From contig OZ026848.1 in NCBI GenBank assembly GCA_964023205.1, positions 27,143,912 to 27,207,911 on the forward strand: a DNA stretch of 64,000 nucleotides. The letters run 5' to 3'. The notes beneath the pieces are model-generated. The model had not been told where the DNA came from. It worked only from the letters and a program-made list of their open reading frames with translations, and searched no databases. The position numbers and the translations under genes are program-made. The first letter of the stretch is position 1, and every line of letters begins with the position of its first letter. The stretch is from Lutraria lutraria (Eukaryota > Mollusca > Bivalvia > Venerida > Mactridae). Positions 1-12,200 of the stretch are shown here, piece after piece.

Positions 1-80
1 TGTACATGAATTCTTATTATTTTCTAAGCATTAAACTTCATTCAGCAATTTATGAGTCAAAAGCTCTTAGAAGAGTGGGG

Positions 81-220
81 TCAATGTGTACACTACGGTA
101 GCGCTATGCACTGACCTGTGTTATTCTGCTCGGGGCATTATGGGTATTTGCAGGACCTACTTACAAAAATGGAAATTATAAACAATAACATAGCGTGACG
201 TCACCGTATGGTACACATTA
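81..220. repeat. Short inverted-repeat element (MITE-like)
   Basis: The left end AATGTGTACACTACGGTAGC is mirrored at the right end by GGTACACATT preceded by a TGACGTCA-containing arm. Both arms continue into a GCTATG motif. A second copy of the right-arm sequence (TAGTGACGTCACGCTATG) lies in inverted orientation at about 462-479. It sits in the ceramide synthase intron. Confidence 0.45.
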
Positions 221-526
221 GAGCCAAGAGTACTTCAACATTGCGTTTCATTGAATAATGAGTGTTATTGACGAAAGCATAAAAATAGAAATGGTACTAC
301 GTATTCATTTTACATAACTAAACAAATCTGTTAATAACATACAACCGATATGGTTGTTTTGACATTTTTAATCCTTCCGCGTACTTTTAGGGTATGTTAC
401 TTTGTATAACTATCTAAATGTAGATAGTAATCAGTTTTATGTATAGAGGTTAGACAAACGTAGTGACGTCACGCTATGTATAGAACGGAGTGGGGTTACT
501 CAGTTTAAACTTGTAAAACTACTTAC

Positions 527-714
527 GTTTCAATAAAATAGCGAATTCCTATCAGAATGACACCAAGAACAATCGCCCAATTTAGATCCTTGATCTGTGG
601 CAAGTAAATGCTGCTTCCTGGCTTATTGACTAAATCTTTCCATCCATGACTTCTATTGCCTGGGAACCAGAAAGATTCATCCCAGATTGCGTCATACAAG
701 CTTGCTGCAGCCAT
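527..714 (-). CDS. Ceramide synthase, first coding exon (gene continues beyond left edge)
   Basis: Ceramide synthases are ER membrane enzymes that N-acylate sphingoid bases. This exon encodes 62 residues plus two bases. Its N-terminus carries the family pattern: an FW-x-P motif (ESFWFPGN), then W-K-D-L, a K-D-L, and a hydrophobic segment (LNWAIVLGVILIGIRYFIE) matching the first transmembrane helix. The start is the ATG at 714; the coding exon ends at 527 in a consensus GTAAGT donor. A possible acceptor AG at 723-722, behind a T-rich tract, suggests that upstream 5' UTR exons exist. An N-x-S sequon (NRS) sits just after the FWFPG motif. The homeobox-like and Lag1p/TLC regions would lie outside the window. 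The family call rests on remembered similarity to animal CerS N-termini. The paralogue cannot be assigned. Confidence 0.78.
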
Positions 715-955
715 GCTCTGACTTTGAGTAAAAAAATGAAAGAAAATAACACAAGTTAAAGTTGGTGCACACCTATTCAGGGTTCTCAATAAGTTTGTGG
801 CCAACAGGCCCAATAGCTCCAAAAGCTAGACTAAAAGGCCTGCTGGGGGGGTCTTCTAGCAATGTTTTATAAACTTTTGAGATTCCTAACCAGCCCAAAC
901 ACATTTCTAAGTGGCTAAATTGGCCTGCAGCCTGCTGTTACAGCGTTTTTTCTTG

Positions 956-1285
956 GTATATTGGGAATATGACCCATACCCTTGGGATTGGGAATTTTCG
1001 CGGTGTTTTAATCAAAATTGGGAAAAAATGTATTACTACAAGTTTTGCAATGTTCAACTTATTCTACTTATTCTCCCATAGAACAGTAGCAGAATAAGGT
1101 ATTTACTACCAATAGGATGTTAATGAACTTATAAAATTAATAAAAAAAAAATTTTTTTTTAATTTTTTTTTTTGATTGGGAATTTTTGTCTGTGAATTGG
1201 GAAAAAAAGATACTATTTTCCATTGAGATATGACCGAATTTCGGCTATAAAATCGCCCCAAAAAAATCCCTGTGTTATTGAGAAC
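956..1285 (+). repeat. Dispersed repeat, TTGGGAATATGACCC family, copy 1
   Basis: Starts TTGGGAATATGACCCATACC and ends near AAAAAAATCCCTGTGTTATT, with internal AATTGGGAA motifs. The same ordered blocks recur at 10032-10364, and related AATTGGGAA blocks occur at about 20800-21010. The open frame on the minus strand here is a by-product of the repeat. Confidence 0.55.
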
Positions 1286-2053
1286 CCTGCTATTAGTAGT
1301 ACCAGTACTATAAGATATTTATAACAAGATTTAAAATGATGCCATCCATTTTCTGCTTCAAACAGTTCAATTTGACAATGATGTAAATACAATAGCAGAT
1401 CAATTATTTGTAATTTCAATGAAATTATCATGGATGAGAATGACATAATGAGTAAATGACATTAATGGATTTTATTCTATATGTCTAACTCTAACTCTAA
1501 GATGATCAATGTAGTCTGTCAACCATGGTAGCTTTTTATAATGCTGCAAGTTTTTTATTGTATTTTTTTTTTTGACTTGGAATACTTGGAGTGTGAGCTT
1601 GATCTAGGGTTCCATTGCATATGTCTTTACAGGCATGCTGACTTCTATTCTAATTGAGTAATTCAGTTTTTAAAGAAATAACTTAGTTATGCCTGTCGTA
1701 CATACTTGCATCAGTTAATGATTTGTAGAAGCCAGAATTAAACTACTGAAGAAGGTATAATTGTGATCAATGGATAGAGCACCAGATGCGTAGTCCAAAA
1801 TTCTTGTTTCAAGTATTTTCAGTATCTTCCCAGAATTGTAAGATAAGTAACCAAGTATCTATTGCAGTGATGAATCAAATATACAGGCTGTCCCTATTAC
1901 TGCCTACCTAACTCTTTACCAGCGTTAAAAAGCATGACAGTGCAAGTCTGCAATCATACAACCATATAATCCTCATATTAGCAATTCTTCTTCTTGTCGA
2001 AAAACATAAAAATACGCTCGATAACAATAAAATAATACATCAAGTGATCGCAT

Positions 2054-2257
2054 TTATTGACACACTGACGTCCATATTGATTTTTGCTTGATGACCTTAT
2101 TACCGCCCATCAACCGATCAAATGCGAAATACGTAGTAATGCGGGAAATTTCTGCGTCAGTACTAAATTCCAACCAATGTGTGAACCATCTATCAATTGC
2201 AGAAATATCAAAACTGTGTTTTAAGAAATCTAATGCATCAAAATGCGACACATTCAT
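2054..2257 (-). CDS. Possible terminal exon or small ORF, unidentified
   Basis: An ORF with coding-like composition (segments HFDALDFLKHSF, AIDRWFTHWLEF and RITTYFAFDRLM). Its stop is directly followed by an AATAAA on the same strand (TGTCAATAAATG). It could be the 3' end of the minus-strand gene starting at 3061 or 3742, but no supported splice chain was found. No family is recognised. Confidence 0.2.
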   Translation of the reverse strand: MNVSHFDALDFLKHSFDISAIDRWFTHWLEFSTDAEISRITTYFAFDRLMGGNKVIKQKSIWTSVCQ

Positions 2258-2877
2258 GTAGCGGTGTTAATTTGGATTGATCATTAATGCAAATGGCAGT
2301 ATGAACGATAAATTGACTTGACTGTAGAAAATGATATAAATCATTAATGAAAAATGTTTTAAAGTTGCGGCATGCATTGTAAACAATTGACTGGTTCCCT
2401 GCTAACAAATGCCACACGGAAACAGAAGTGGAGGTGACACGCATGTGCGAGTGTTGTTATTATCCGGGCATGGGCGGTAATAGCATCAGCGCGGTAATAG
2501 GCATACAAGGGATATATGAATAATGATGTTGTTCAACTTGTTTCAAATGGTTGTAAAATAAACTAGTAAGAACTGATCTAGCTGATGAAAAAATAAATAA
2601 AAGAGTTAGGACATTACAAATAGGAATTAGGATGAATATTTTGTATCTTGAAGCAATCTGCTCGGTGGTTGATGCAAGGATGGATAGCAACAAGAAAACA
2701 GTCACGCCTATTTCAGCTAAACAGCTCACCGCCAAATTTGTACTCAAGGCAGAACGGATTTTAACATTTTTAAGTCAATGATGAACTAGTTAAAAAGATA
2801 TTTAGCAAAATAAAATCAAGAGAACTACACTGAATGCCGAAAAAGCAAAAACATAAACGGTCCCAACATAAACTCAC

Positions 2878-3061
2878 AAATAATATTTTCTTCCTGTTCT
2901 TCCCGGCGCTTGTCTAAAATATAAACTGGTTTCCGTTCCACGTTGCCAAGTGCCTTAAAGAGGGCTTTGTACACACAAGTCAACGGGAACCAGTTTAAGA
3001 AATAATATTTGTCAGAGTTACTTCCCGTGGAATGTGACTCTTCATTTTGGAGATTCGACAT
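2878..3061 (-). CDS. First coding exon of an unidentified gene, divergent from NSUN6
   Basis: The ATG at 3061 opens 61 codons plus one base and ends in a consensus GTGAGT donor (2877-2872). The peptide starts MSNLQNEESH, includes an aromatic-rich stretch (KYYFLNWFPLTCVYKALF) and ends in a charged segment (LDKRREEQEENII). Composition and donor look like a genuine exon. Two acceptors on the same strand would keep the frame. One is after the T-rich tract ending near 2597, giving RSVLTSLFYNHL. The other is near 2724, adding a hydrophobic stretch (EIGVTVFLLLSILA...). I cannot choose between them and do not recognise the family. The start lies only 56 bp from the NSUN6 start on the opposite strand, typical of bidirectional housekeeping promoters. 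Confidence 0.5.
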
Positions 3062-3117
3062 TTTATCAGAAAATCATGAAATTTCAATATTGATAGGCAA
3101 TTTATCAGATTTTACTA
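3062..3117. promoter_or_regulatory. Candidate bidirectional promoter / 5' UTR between divergent start codons
   Basis: Only 56 bp separate the minus-strand ATG (3061) from the plus-strand NSUN6 ATG (3118). No TATA box is evident. Transcription of both genes must start inside or across this interval, or from upstream non-coding exons. This is an inference from start-codon spacing. Confidence 0.35.
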
Positions 3118-3207
3118 ATGTCACACTTAGGTAATGATGATTTACCACCGCTTTTACTCGAGAAAGACGTTTCCGAGCATTTACGCTCAACATGGAAAGG
3201 AGATCTG
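3118..3207 (+). CDS. NSUN6: NSUN6 coding exon 1
   Basis: Residues 1-30 (MSHLGNDDLPP...), ending in phase 0 before a GTATGA donor. The segment LLEKDVSEHL lines up with the conserved N-terminal P-E-V-E-N-Y-L region of vertebrate NSUN6, which supports this start and the 2.2-kb first intron. Confidence 0.8.
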
Positions 3208-6200
3208 GTATGACAAGCCTTTCTTAAATATCCACTTAACATTGCATTGGCAGTTAACTCATCATCTCATGTTTATAATACAGTAATACTTACAGTCATA
3301 GGAACTGAGTAAATTTAAATAAAATTTTATTTTTCTCTGAATTTTTGTATAAATTTTGTTTGTAATATTTTTGAAACATACAGTAGATCGTGAATGAATA
3401 ATTTTACATTGACTGAAATGTATGTCTAATTATACTATCGTGTCATCTTATGATTTCGATGTTCTTTCGACAGTTCTCATTTCCTAAAGATTGTGTCATG
3501 ATCATGTGAGATTTCTTTACGCCCCACCCTCTCTGAATGTAAACAAATGATGCTAGTTGCCGTACATGTATCAGGCGGTTAAAAAATTTAATTACAACTG
3601 TTAAACTAGCAATATCAAAGTCACTTACTGATATTTCATGGTGAATTGCTATTCCCAAAATTTGTGTCGACAAAATACCCAAGAATAATCGTTTTTCATC
3701 TAATAATCTCCAAACAAATACGTGCATGTCTGCTGCAGACATAACTTTTTACAGGGTGTTCTTTAAAGTTTTTCTCCCACTAATACATTCTTACGATGTC
3801 AGACTACAAAATTGTGTTTCCTCACTATGCTAATTCTCTAAGTATCCAGTAATAATTCAGGCCATGTCCCAAGTAAGGTGTAAGGACAGGTAAAATTTTG
3901 CTGATGACCTGAGTAATGCATACTTGTAAAACAGTGATACAGCAAGATTTATCCGTGGAAAGGGTAATTAAATGAACAGTAAACCAAAGTTAAACAATAG
4001 TTTGTTGAGTTTTTTATGGAAAGAAATACCGAAAAGTTGCCAAAAGTGCATCATGGTTGCTGTTAAAAGTTGACAGTTAATAATGTATTATCGTGAAAAC
4101 AGCGTTTTAATTTCTAATATTCGTTGAACTCATTGAGTAAATATCGCTTTTGAGAAAAAATGTGTTTATTGACTTTTTTAACCACCCCTTATTGCTATTT
4201 ATATAGACCAATAAAAACCGTCTAAAACATGTAACGTCATTGAGTGGGAAAACAAAAATGGCTGCCTCCATGAAACGGCGCTAAAAAGGTTAATACTCCA
4301 TTTTTTCGCTTAGAAATTTGTATTTTATGTAGAAAGCTAAATGTTAGTTATTACTTTCATGCCAAATTTTGCATGCAATAAGCATCCGTTTATTTACTGG
4401 GCGAAATACAACGTATGCTTGCACTTATTTATAAGTGCCACTAGATGCGTTAAGACTTAAGTTAAGTCGCTAAAATAATTGTGAGTTAGATGCGTTGAAA
4501 CAACAAACTGCACCTCATTGCTAATAAAATTTACCTTTATGTACGGTAATGAAATAATTCATTTTAAAACTATATAACAGACTGTGAAAGGTGCCGGACT
4601 GGCAGACTTTTCCGATAGATTTTGTTTTTGGTCCGATAAAGAATCTTATCTGATTGGACCAGCTGTCTAGCGACTTATTTACCTGAAGTATACGCATTTA
4701 TACTTGTTTACTTTTTTCAGTCTGACAGATTTCCTTTCGATCTGACAGAATTTTCAAGCTTGTCAGACCAAATGTCTGGCAGATTTTTTTTTGCAAAGTC
4801 TGATAGAGCAGAGCCTTCAAATTTGGCTACCCAAAATTTTGGCTACCTTTGTGAGTCTGAAATATTACATGTCTGACTCAGTATAATCAGTTTAAAACTT
4901 ATTTATTTTACATCAATTGTATCTAGTAAGTTAAATTCAGTAATTGTTGATACAAAGTAAGGCATTTAGATATTTATGAGCCATGATAACATCAAATTTT
5001 AACCTTAGGCTATGTGTCACAATAACATTGGTAATTATCTAGAGACCGATTAATTGATGTTAATTATTGTTATACTTATATTGATACAACTGAAATCATT
5101 GTGACATCCTATTTTCTGATTATAAAATTTTAATTAAAATTTTGCTTTTAATTTATTATGATTGACACTCCTTATTTTTGTTGTTAAATTTCATCTTTAA
5201 ATAAACACTTGAAAATTAGACAAATTCATTTAAAAATGAAACTTTTGTTGTTTATACATGTATTTAAATACACTTCAACCCAAACAAACACTACACAGAC
5301 AGCACACTTTGAATTTGAGGCCATTAGATGAACATAAAAAATAATAAAAATGTATTTTATTTGTTGCACAATTACCGGTAGTTACATGTTTCTTTTTAAG
5401 GAGATTGATGATGAGGAGGATGTAAATGACAGCAAATTCTGTAAACTATTGATGCAGCTTGGTACTCCACCAACATTTACAACACTCAGAGTGAACACCT
5501 TGGTTAGTGATACCCACAGTGTAGCTAAAAAGCTGAAGGCTGAATTAGAAAAGGTATTTTGTTCGGTATAACATAATGCAGGGGGTTTTCTTTATGTATT
5601 ATGTATTATTCTGACGAAGGCTAAATGCCGAAACGTTAAGAAACATAAAGAAATTTTTAACACGTGTTGTTGTTGTTTTAACTGTATTGTAAGGAGTAAA
5701 TTGGAAATTTGGGAAAAATTGTTCTATGATTTCTATGAAATTTTCAGAGTTGTGTGCGTAAGATAACTAAGTGTGATATGTTTTTATCTCGTTCGCACGA
5801 CTTAGTAACTTGTGGCCAAGACTTATGGTAGTTATCTTGTGGGCATGACTTACTAACAATTTTAAAAAAATCACACACATGTCACCTCTGTGTCACTGTA
5901 TGTATCTATTATTGTGGTGAGAAACCCAGTTCTCTTTGAGAAGACCTCTACATATCCACATAATCATATACATGTACAATACAATACAATATTAGATACC
6001 ACAAAAATTAAAGACTTCTTTTTTTAAATTTGATTGCAATATTTCCTCTTAATAAGGCCACCTCCATGTTAAGACAGTTACCCACAGAAGGTATTAATAA
6101 AAGTTTATATCAAGATTTTGTTGTACATATTTTATTTTTGTTAATTTCAGCAATATACAGACAGGGGAAGTAACCCACCACCGGTTGTATTACATCCTGC

Positions 6201-9200
6201 ATTGAAGGATGTTCTTGTTATACCAAGTAGGGGACCTAACCCAAAACCTCCTGAGGTAAATTTAACACAGTTTACTGAATTAAATACAGTCAAAGCTCCA
6301 AACAAAGTCCACCCTTTGGAAAGACCATATGTGGCCTTTATTGACAGGTGGTCTTTGTTTGATGGTCATTTTGTTCTAAACAATCAATGGTGGTTTTTAA
6401 ATGAATGGCCTTTGTTCACAGGGTGGCCTTTATTCTGAGGTGCCTGCTAACTCAGGTTGGACTCATTAATGTGTTATATTTGGATCTGAAATCATATTAT
6501 TTGACAATTTTAGAGTATTTACGCCATACTTTTTCACCATTTTGGAAAAGAGTGACAGGGAAATGTAGAACATAGCATTTCAAGGGGAAATAAGGGGTGG
6601 GGGATGCTGTAACAAAGCACACATATCCTGCAACATTTAATTACCTATAAGGTTTAACCTTGATTGTACAAGCACAAAATAGCTATTCTATGAGTCAATT
6701 TATGATCATTTTGGTCATAATCTATTAATATTTAAATTTTGGAGGACATATGTATGCTTTGGCATGCTATTTATCACCTTTCTAAGACCAGTAAGGGTAC
6801 TGGCAGCTTTTCCCTAATGGTGAACACAAACATTGAATGAATATAAATTTATAGTAATTTCACAGCTTTTCACTTCATGGGTACCGTACACCTGTGACTT
6901 GTAAAATAGATTTTGTATAAGTAAAATGTGTGAAAATTCTCCTTTAGAATTAAGACTTAAGAGCATAGTTGGGTTGCTATTAAATATGAGCAATTACTGA
7001 ATGCTTTATGATGCATCTTTTAGTGCCATAGCTGATTTCATATTTTGTTGTGTATAATATGTGTTTAGGTCATGGTCTAGTGAACACCGGTAGTACGTTG
7101 GATTTGTAACCCGGCGACCTGGGTTCAATTTCCGGTCACAGTAGGACATACCCTTCGATGAAAATTTTACAACAATGTTATGTGGAGATGTTGCCGGTTC
7201 TTTGTGGAAGGGTTAAATAGTATTAGTTAGAATACCGTCCAGGACAACTTGATAGGTGAATTGGCTGCAGTATATAACTGAAAAATTGTTTAAAAATGGC
7301 ATAAAACTCCAATAGATAAATAAGTATTATGTTTTTCTTAGGCAAAGAAAGAAATCATTGTTGATCTAGCATGTGGTATGGCTGTTCTGCGGGGAGCTGA
7401 TGTTTTTGTTCTTGGTATAATGGCAGCACCATCATGTAAGTTAAGATACATTTAGTTAAATCAAACAGCTGTACATTGTAAAAGCTAACATTTCTTGTCC
7501 ATACCATTTCATTAGACATTACTGAAGTAAAAAGTATGAAACTCTGTATAAACAAACCAGTACTTGAATAAAATCTTTGTAGAAACCAATTACTGTTCAT
7601 GCCTATATGTTTAGTTATCATGGAGTCAAATATATAGTATAAGTGTCATGTCTCTTTCAACTGTATACTTCAGAATTAATGTATCTCTTAAAGTCTAGTT
7701 GACCCGCCTCCGTGGTCGAGTGGTTAAGGTTGCTGACTTCAAATCACTGTAACCTCTCACTGATAGAGAGTAGTGGGTTCGAGCTCAGCTATTGACCACA
7801 GGGCCCTCATTTGACGTTTTTTGGGGCCGAAATTCGGCCCCATTCCCCTCCTAAAATCATATACTTTTTTCCCCTATTTTTTTTTTTTGCTTAAATGATT
7901 CATATTAAGTTATTAACCTTTGATAAATAGTATATTAATGTATGTTGTATATTTAAATACAGCCATTTTAAGCTTAAAAGGCTTATTGCAGGGTTACACG
8001 GCAGTTGAAAAAGATCCCCTGAAATTCCCCTTTTTCCTCAAAATGACGCAAAATTCCCCTACCTGAGGGCCCTGGGCCCCTTCCCCTAAAGTGCAGCTAG
8101 GGCCCTGGACCATGTGTCTTTATGTGATAAAGTAGACAGTTGCTTACGGAGGATGAGAGTCTAGTACTGGTTCTTCTCAGGAACGATAGGTAAACAGTCT
8201 GTCTTGACTGTTGAAAAGGTGTGTAAAACTCAAACAAACACAAACAAATGAATTTTCTCCTCTGCTCAAAGCTTACTATAAACAAATTTTGCTTGGTTAT
8301 AATCTATATTTTCTGTTCAGTTTAGAATACATTCATATCTTAGGTGAACTGCTTCTATATCACTTCTATGATAATTAAATGAGCACACATTTTTTTTGAT
8401 ACAATGGAACAAATTAACCAGTTGTGCATAAGGGTGGTGTTTTCTGTTCAATTTAGAATACATTCATATCTTAGGTGAACTGCTTCTATATCACTTCTAT
8501 GATAATTAAATGAGCACACATTTTTTGATACAATGGAACAAATTAACCAGTTGTGCATAAGGGTGGTGTGCCTACGGTCAACCTTTTTCACAAAACCAGT
8601 TTTTAGCTTAGAGATGAAGTTAATAATGAAAGGGACAAAACTGACTGAGGCCAGAAAGTTAAGGGTCATCTGAAAAAAAGTTAGTTGGATCCTGGTGTCT
8701 TTTTCCACCAATGAAGCCAAAAATATTTATTTATTTTTACCACAATTTCATAGCACTCTTTTGTTACCGGTATATAAAATTGTGTTCAAAAGTGCTTTAC
8801 AATAACATTTATTAAAAAAAGGAAGGTTTAATTTTAAGTTACTAAATTCTTTGAAATTTAATGAAAACTACATATATGTAGTACTTATATTGCCAAATGA
8901 ACCTGGCATGTTGGTTGCCATGTTAAAACCCCCAAGAAAAATAATTTCTGTTTTTTTTACACCCTACAGATTTATCAACGGGTGAGATGGTAGCAGTTTA
9001 TGCAGATCTTGAAGGTCAGTGTCGTAAAGGACTGAAAGAAGAATATAAAGAGAGAAAAGTGTATGTTGGATCTGGAATCATGCAACTTAGCCGAGATCAG
9101 ATATTCTGTTCTGCGCAGGTTAAACTCAGGTTTGTACACAATATGGTTTATCCTCCATTATCAAATTTAACATAAGAAGACATAGAAATTTACCTTATTA

Positions 9201-12200
9201 TGCTGTTCAAATGTGGATTTTCTGAATTAATATATTATCTGTTTTTGTGAAGCAGTTACTTTTGTTTTGATTTTTTATCCTTCACTATGCTTCATTAATC
9301 TTTTATATGTCTTTTAACCATATCTTAACTTTTAACATATCTAAACTCTACTTCCTGGAGAACCAATACTATTATGTACAGCAACTGTAAAAGGAGGTAG
9401 GATCAGACCCACTTAGGATTGCCATCATTGCCTCTTCTAATTGTTCAAGTGTTTATTGTCTCAGACTATCAATCACTAACTCCTTACTGCTGTTAGTTCC
9501 AATACCTCATGTGAGCAGAAAAAATTGCTCATGTGAGGAAGCTGTCAAGCTATTTATTAAGGAATGTCAGTTGTTTTTCTCAGGTGTACATCCAAGGTTC
9601 TCATCCACTGTTTAAGCTGAAAAGTTGCCAAAAGACTCTGGCTGTTGGTGTTACGTTTAACCCAGTTTGATTTCTTTATTTCATGTTTCATAGAGGTACC
9701 GGTGTGAAGATGACTAAGCCATTGTACGAAGCACCATGTCTCGATGATGTCTTGCCAGATTTAGTATTTGCTCAAAATCTTCCGTCCATTGTATGCATGC
9801 ATGTGTTAGACCCGCAGCCGGGTGAATCTGTGATAGATATGTGTTCTTCTCCAGGTAAGTCAGCATTGACCGAGTTACTAGGAAGCACTTAGTCTGTAAT
9901 CCTCAGGGTTATTGTCCCTGCCTGCTTAGCTGAGTAGAAAGAACATAGGGTCTATGTGCCTTTGGTTTGTAAATATGAACCCTAGGCATGTCACATGCGA
10001 TTTTTGATGATTTGGTTGGAGACATTATGACATAATGGGAACATGACCCATACCCTTGGGATTGGTAATTTCTTCAGTGTTTTGTTAGATATTGGGAAAA
10101 TATGTGCTATTCCAATTTTGAAATACACACACATAAATTGACACTATCACTGACCATAATGGGAACTTTCATTTATTACATGTCTTTTACAGTGAAAGAT
10201 CTCTTGTTTTCAGAGATTATAGTTATAATCTTTTTTGTTTTATTTTTGGAAGTTTCAATTGGGAATTTTTGTCTGTGAATTGGAAAAGAAGGATTCTATT
10301 GTTAATTGGGAATATGACCCAATATCAGCTAAAAAATTAGCCCAAAAAATCCCTGTGTATTAACTATTATCATCTTTTTTAGAAATATGGAGAGAAAAAC
10401 ATAGTGAGTTTAAAAAAAATCATGAATTTGTATTGCCGAAATGCATTACAGAAGAACCTGAAAATGCTCAAAATCGTTTTGCTTCGGGGGGCATTGCCCC
10501 CCTGAACCCCCCACAAGGGCTCTGCCCTCGACCCTGCTGGGGACCTGCGCTCCCCAGACCCCCGGCTAATTTTCAGGATTGAGAATCTTGTCCTGTTACA
10601 ACCCCTGTTATGTCCGAATGAATTTATCCTACTTCACTGATTTAAGTGATTCATGTGTAGAAGTTGATAGAACTTTACATATGGAGAACAAGGTTAGTAG
10701 TTGTACAGAAGGTACGAACACTGGGTGATCAGCCTACATTCTCAGTATTTTTTTTTTGTGAAACTACATGATTTAATAAATGATGTTTATAAGTGCACAG
10801 TCCTGATACGGAAAATATTAAGCCTTTTATTATAAAGTTATTTATATATAGCAAATTCTGATAACTACATTTCAGGTGGCAAAACAAACCATATTGGAAC
10901 TCTGATGAAAAACGAGGTAATTAGTCTGTTGTGTTTACTTCACCATTTTGTGCTAGTATTTCAAGATGGCTTTTAGTCTGAAATGTTCTAAATTGGTTCT
11001 GAATAAAGATATTTTTATACTCCCAGTATACAATTAAACCTGGACCCAATGAAAAAAACTTTTTTCCTTTTAAAGGTCTTAATTTCTAAGTGGTCTCACC
11101 GTCAATGTTGAAATACATGTAGGAAACATCATTAGTAAGGTTTTACTGTACTGAGATATATAATGCAGACTGAGTAGTTAGCTTAAAACCTGTTCCAAAT
11201 AATACAACTGATTACCGTATTTTCATTTATTTTTGTTGGCCTCAATTTTTGTGGTTTTTACTGAAATGGCTATTTTGTGGGGACATAAATTTGTAGATTT
11301 TGATTTTTGAAAAATATGCCTTATCTCTGCATTTAAATTTGTGGGGATTTGACTTCGTCGATGAGCTGACCCACGAAATCCACGAAATTAAATCCCCAAC
11401 GAAAATTAATGATTCCCCAGTATTTAAAAGCACTAGTCCAATCTGTAAGTGGTCTTTTGAATATAAACAGTTTTTCACTGGACTGAATACACAGATTTTA
11501 GAAAGATAACTAACCTGAATAGAAATTAATTGTCCCTGGATTTTATGCTTGTGGGTAAGCACAAATATTCAGTTCAATAAATAGCAGCATAGAAGTATGA
11601 TTCATATTACTAACAATGCATGTCAGTGTTCATGAATTCCTTTGAAGTGTGTGAAGTTCTCTTTCGTTTATTACAGGGAAGAGTTGTTGCCCTTGATAAA
11701 AGCACAGCCAAAGTGAAAAAGGTTGTGAATAATTTAGAAAGATGGGGAATAACATGTGTTGAATGCTACGCACAAGATTCCACAAAATGTGTGGATGATA
11801 AAGCTGGTAAGATGTTTTTTATTAATCAGAATTCTGATTTCAAGTTTCTTTGTGTTTGGTTTTGCTTATAAATATCAGTATTTTGCACATGCGGTTATAA
11901 ACCAACATCGGTTCACTGATTTATTTAATGACATGTCCGTATTATGTTTTTATGGAATATATGCAGTCATGGAGAGTATGAAAAAGTCAAATAAGGCAGG
12001 GAGTCTCATAAGACGCCATATTAGACAAGAAGTCATATTACACAGGGACTCATGTTAGACAGGGGGCAACATAAGACAGTGAGTTACTTAAGAAAGGACC
12101 CACATAGGACATGAAGCTACATTAGACTTCAGTAAAACAACCATTGTTTGGCCATGGTTTCAAAGCATACAGATATACTTTTTTATGCTCTTATTCCTTG

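Noticed and set aside
1213..1446. Minus-strand 77-codon ORF
   Set aside because: Its C-terminal part is the reverse of the TTGGGAATATGACCC repeat end. There is no splice or homology support.
9119..9120. Alternative NSUN6 exon 5 donor at GCGCAG|GTTAAA
   Set aside because: Using it breaks the frame into exon 6 and drops the conserved VKLRG segment.
11242..11562. ORFs of 106 and 69 codons on both strands
   Set aside because: They arise from the internal symmetry of a dispersed repeat in NSUN6 intron 7. Neither has a credible protein pattern.
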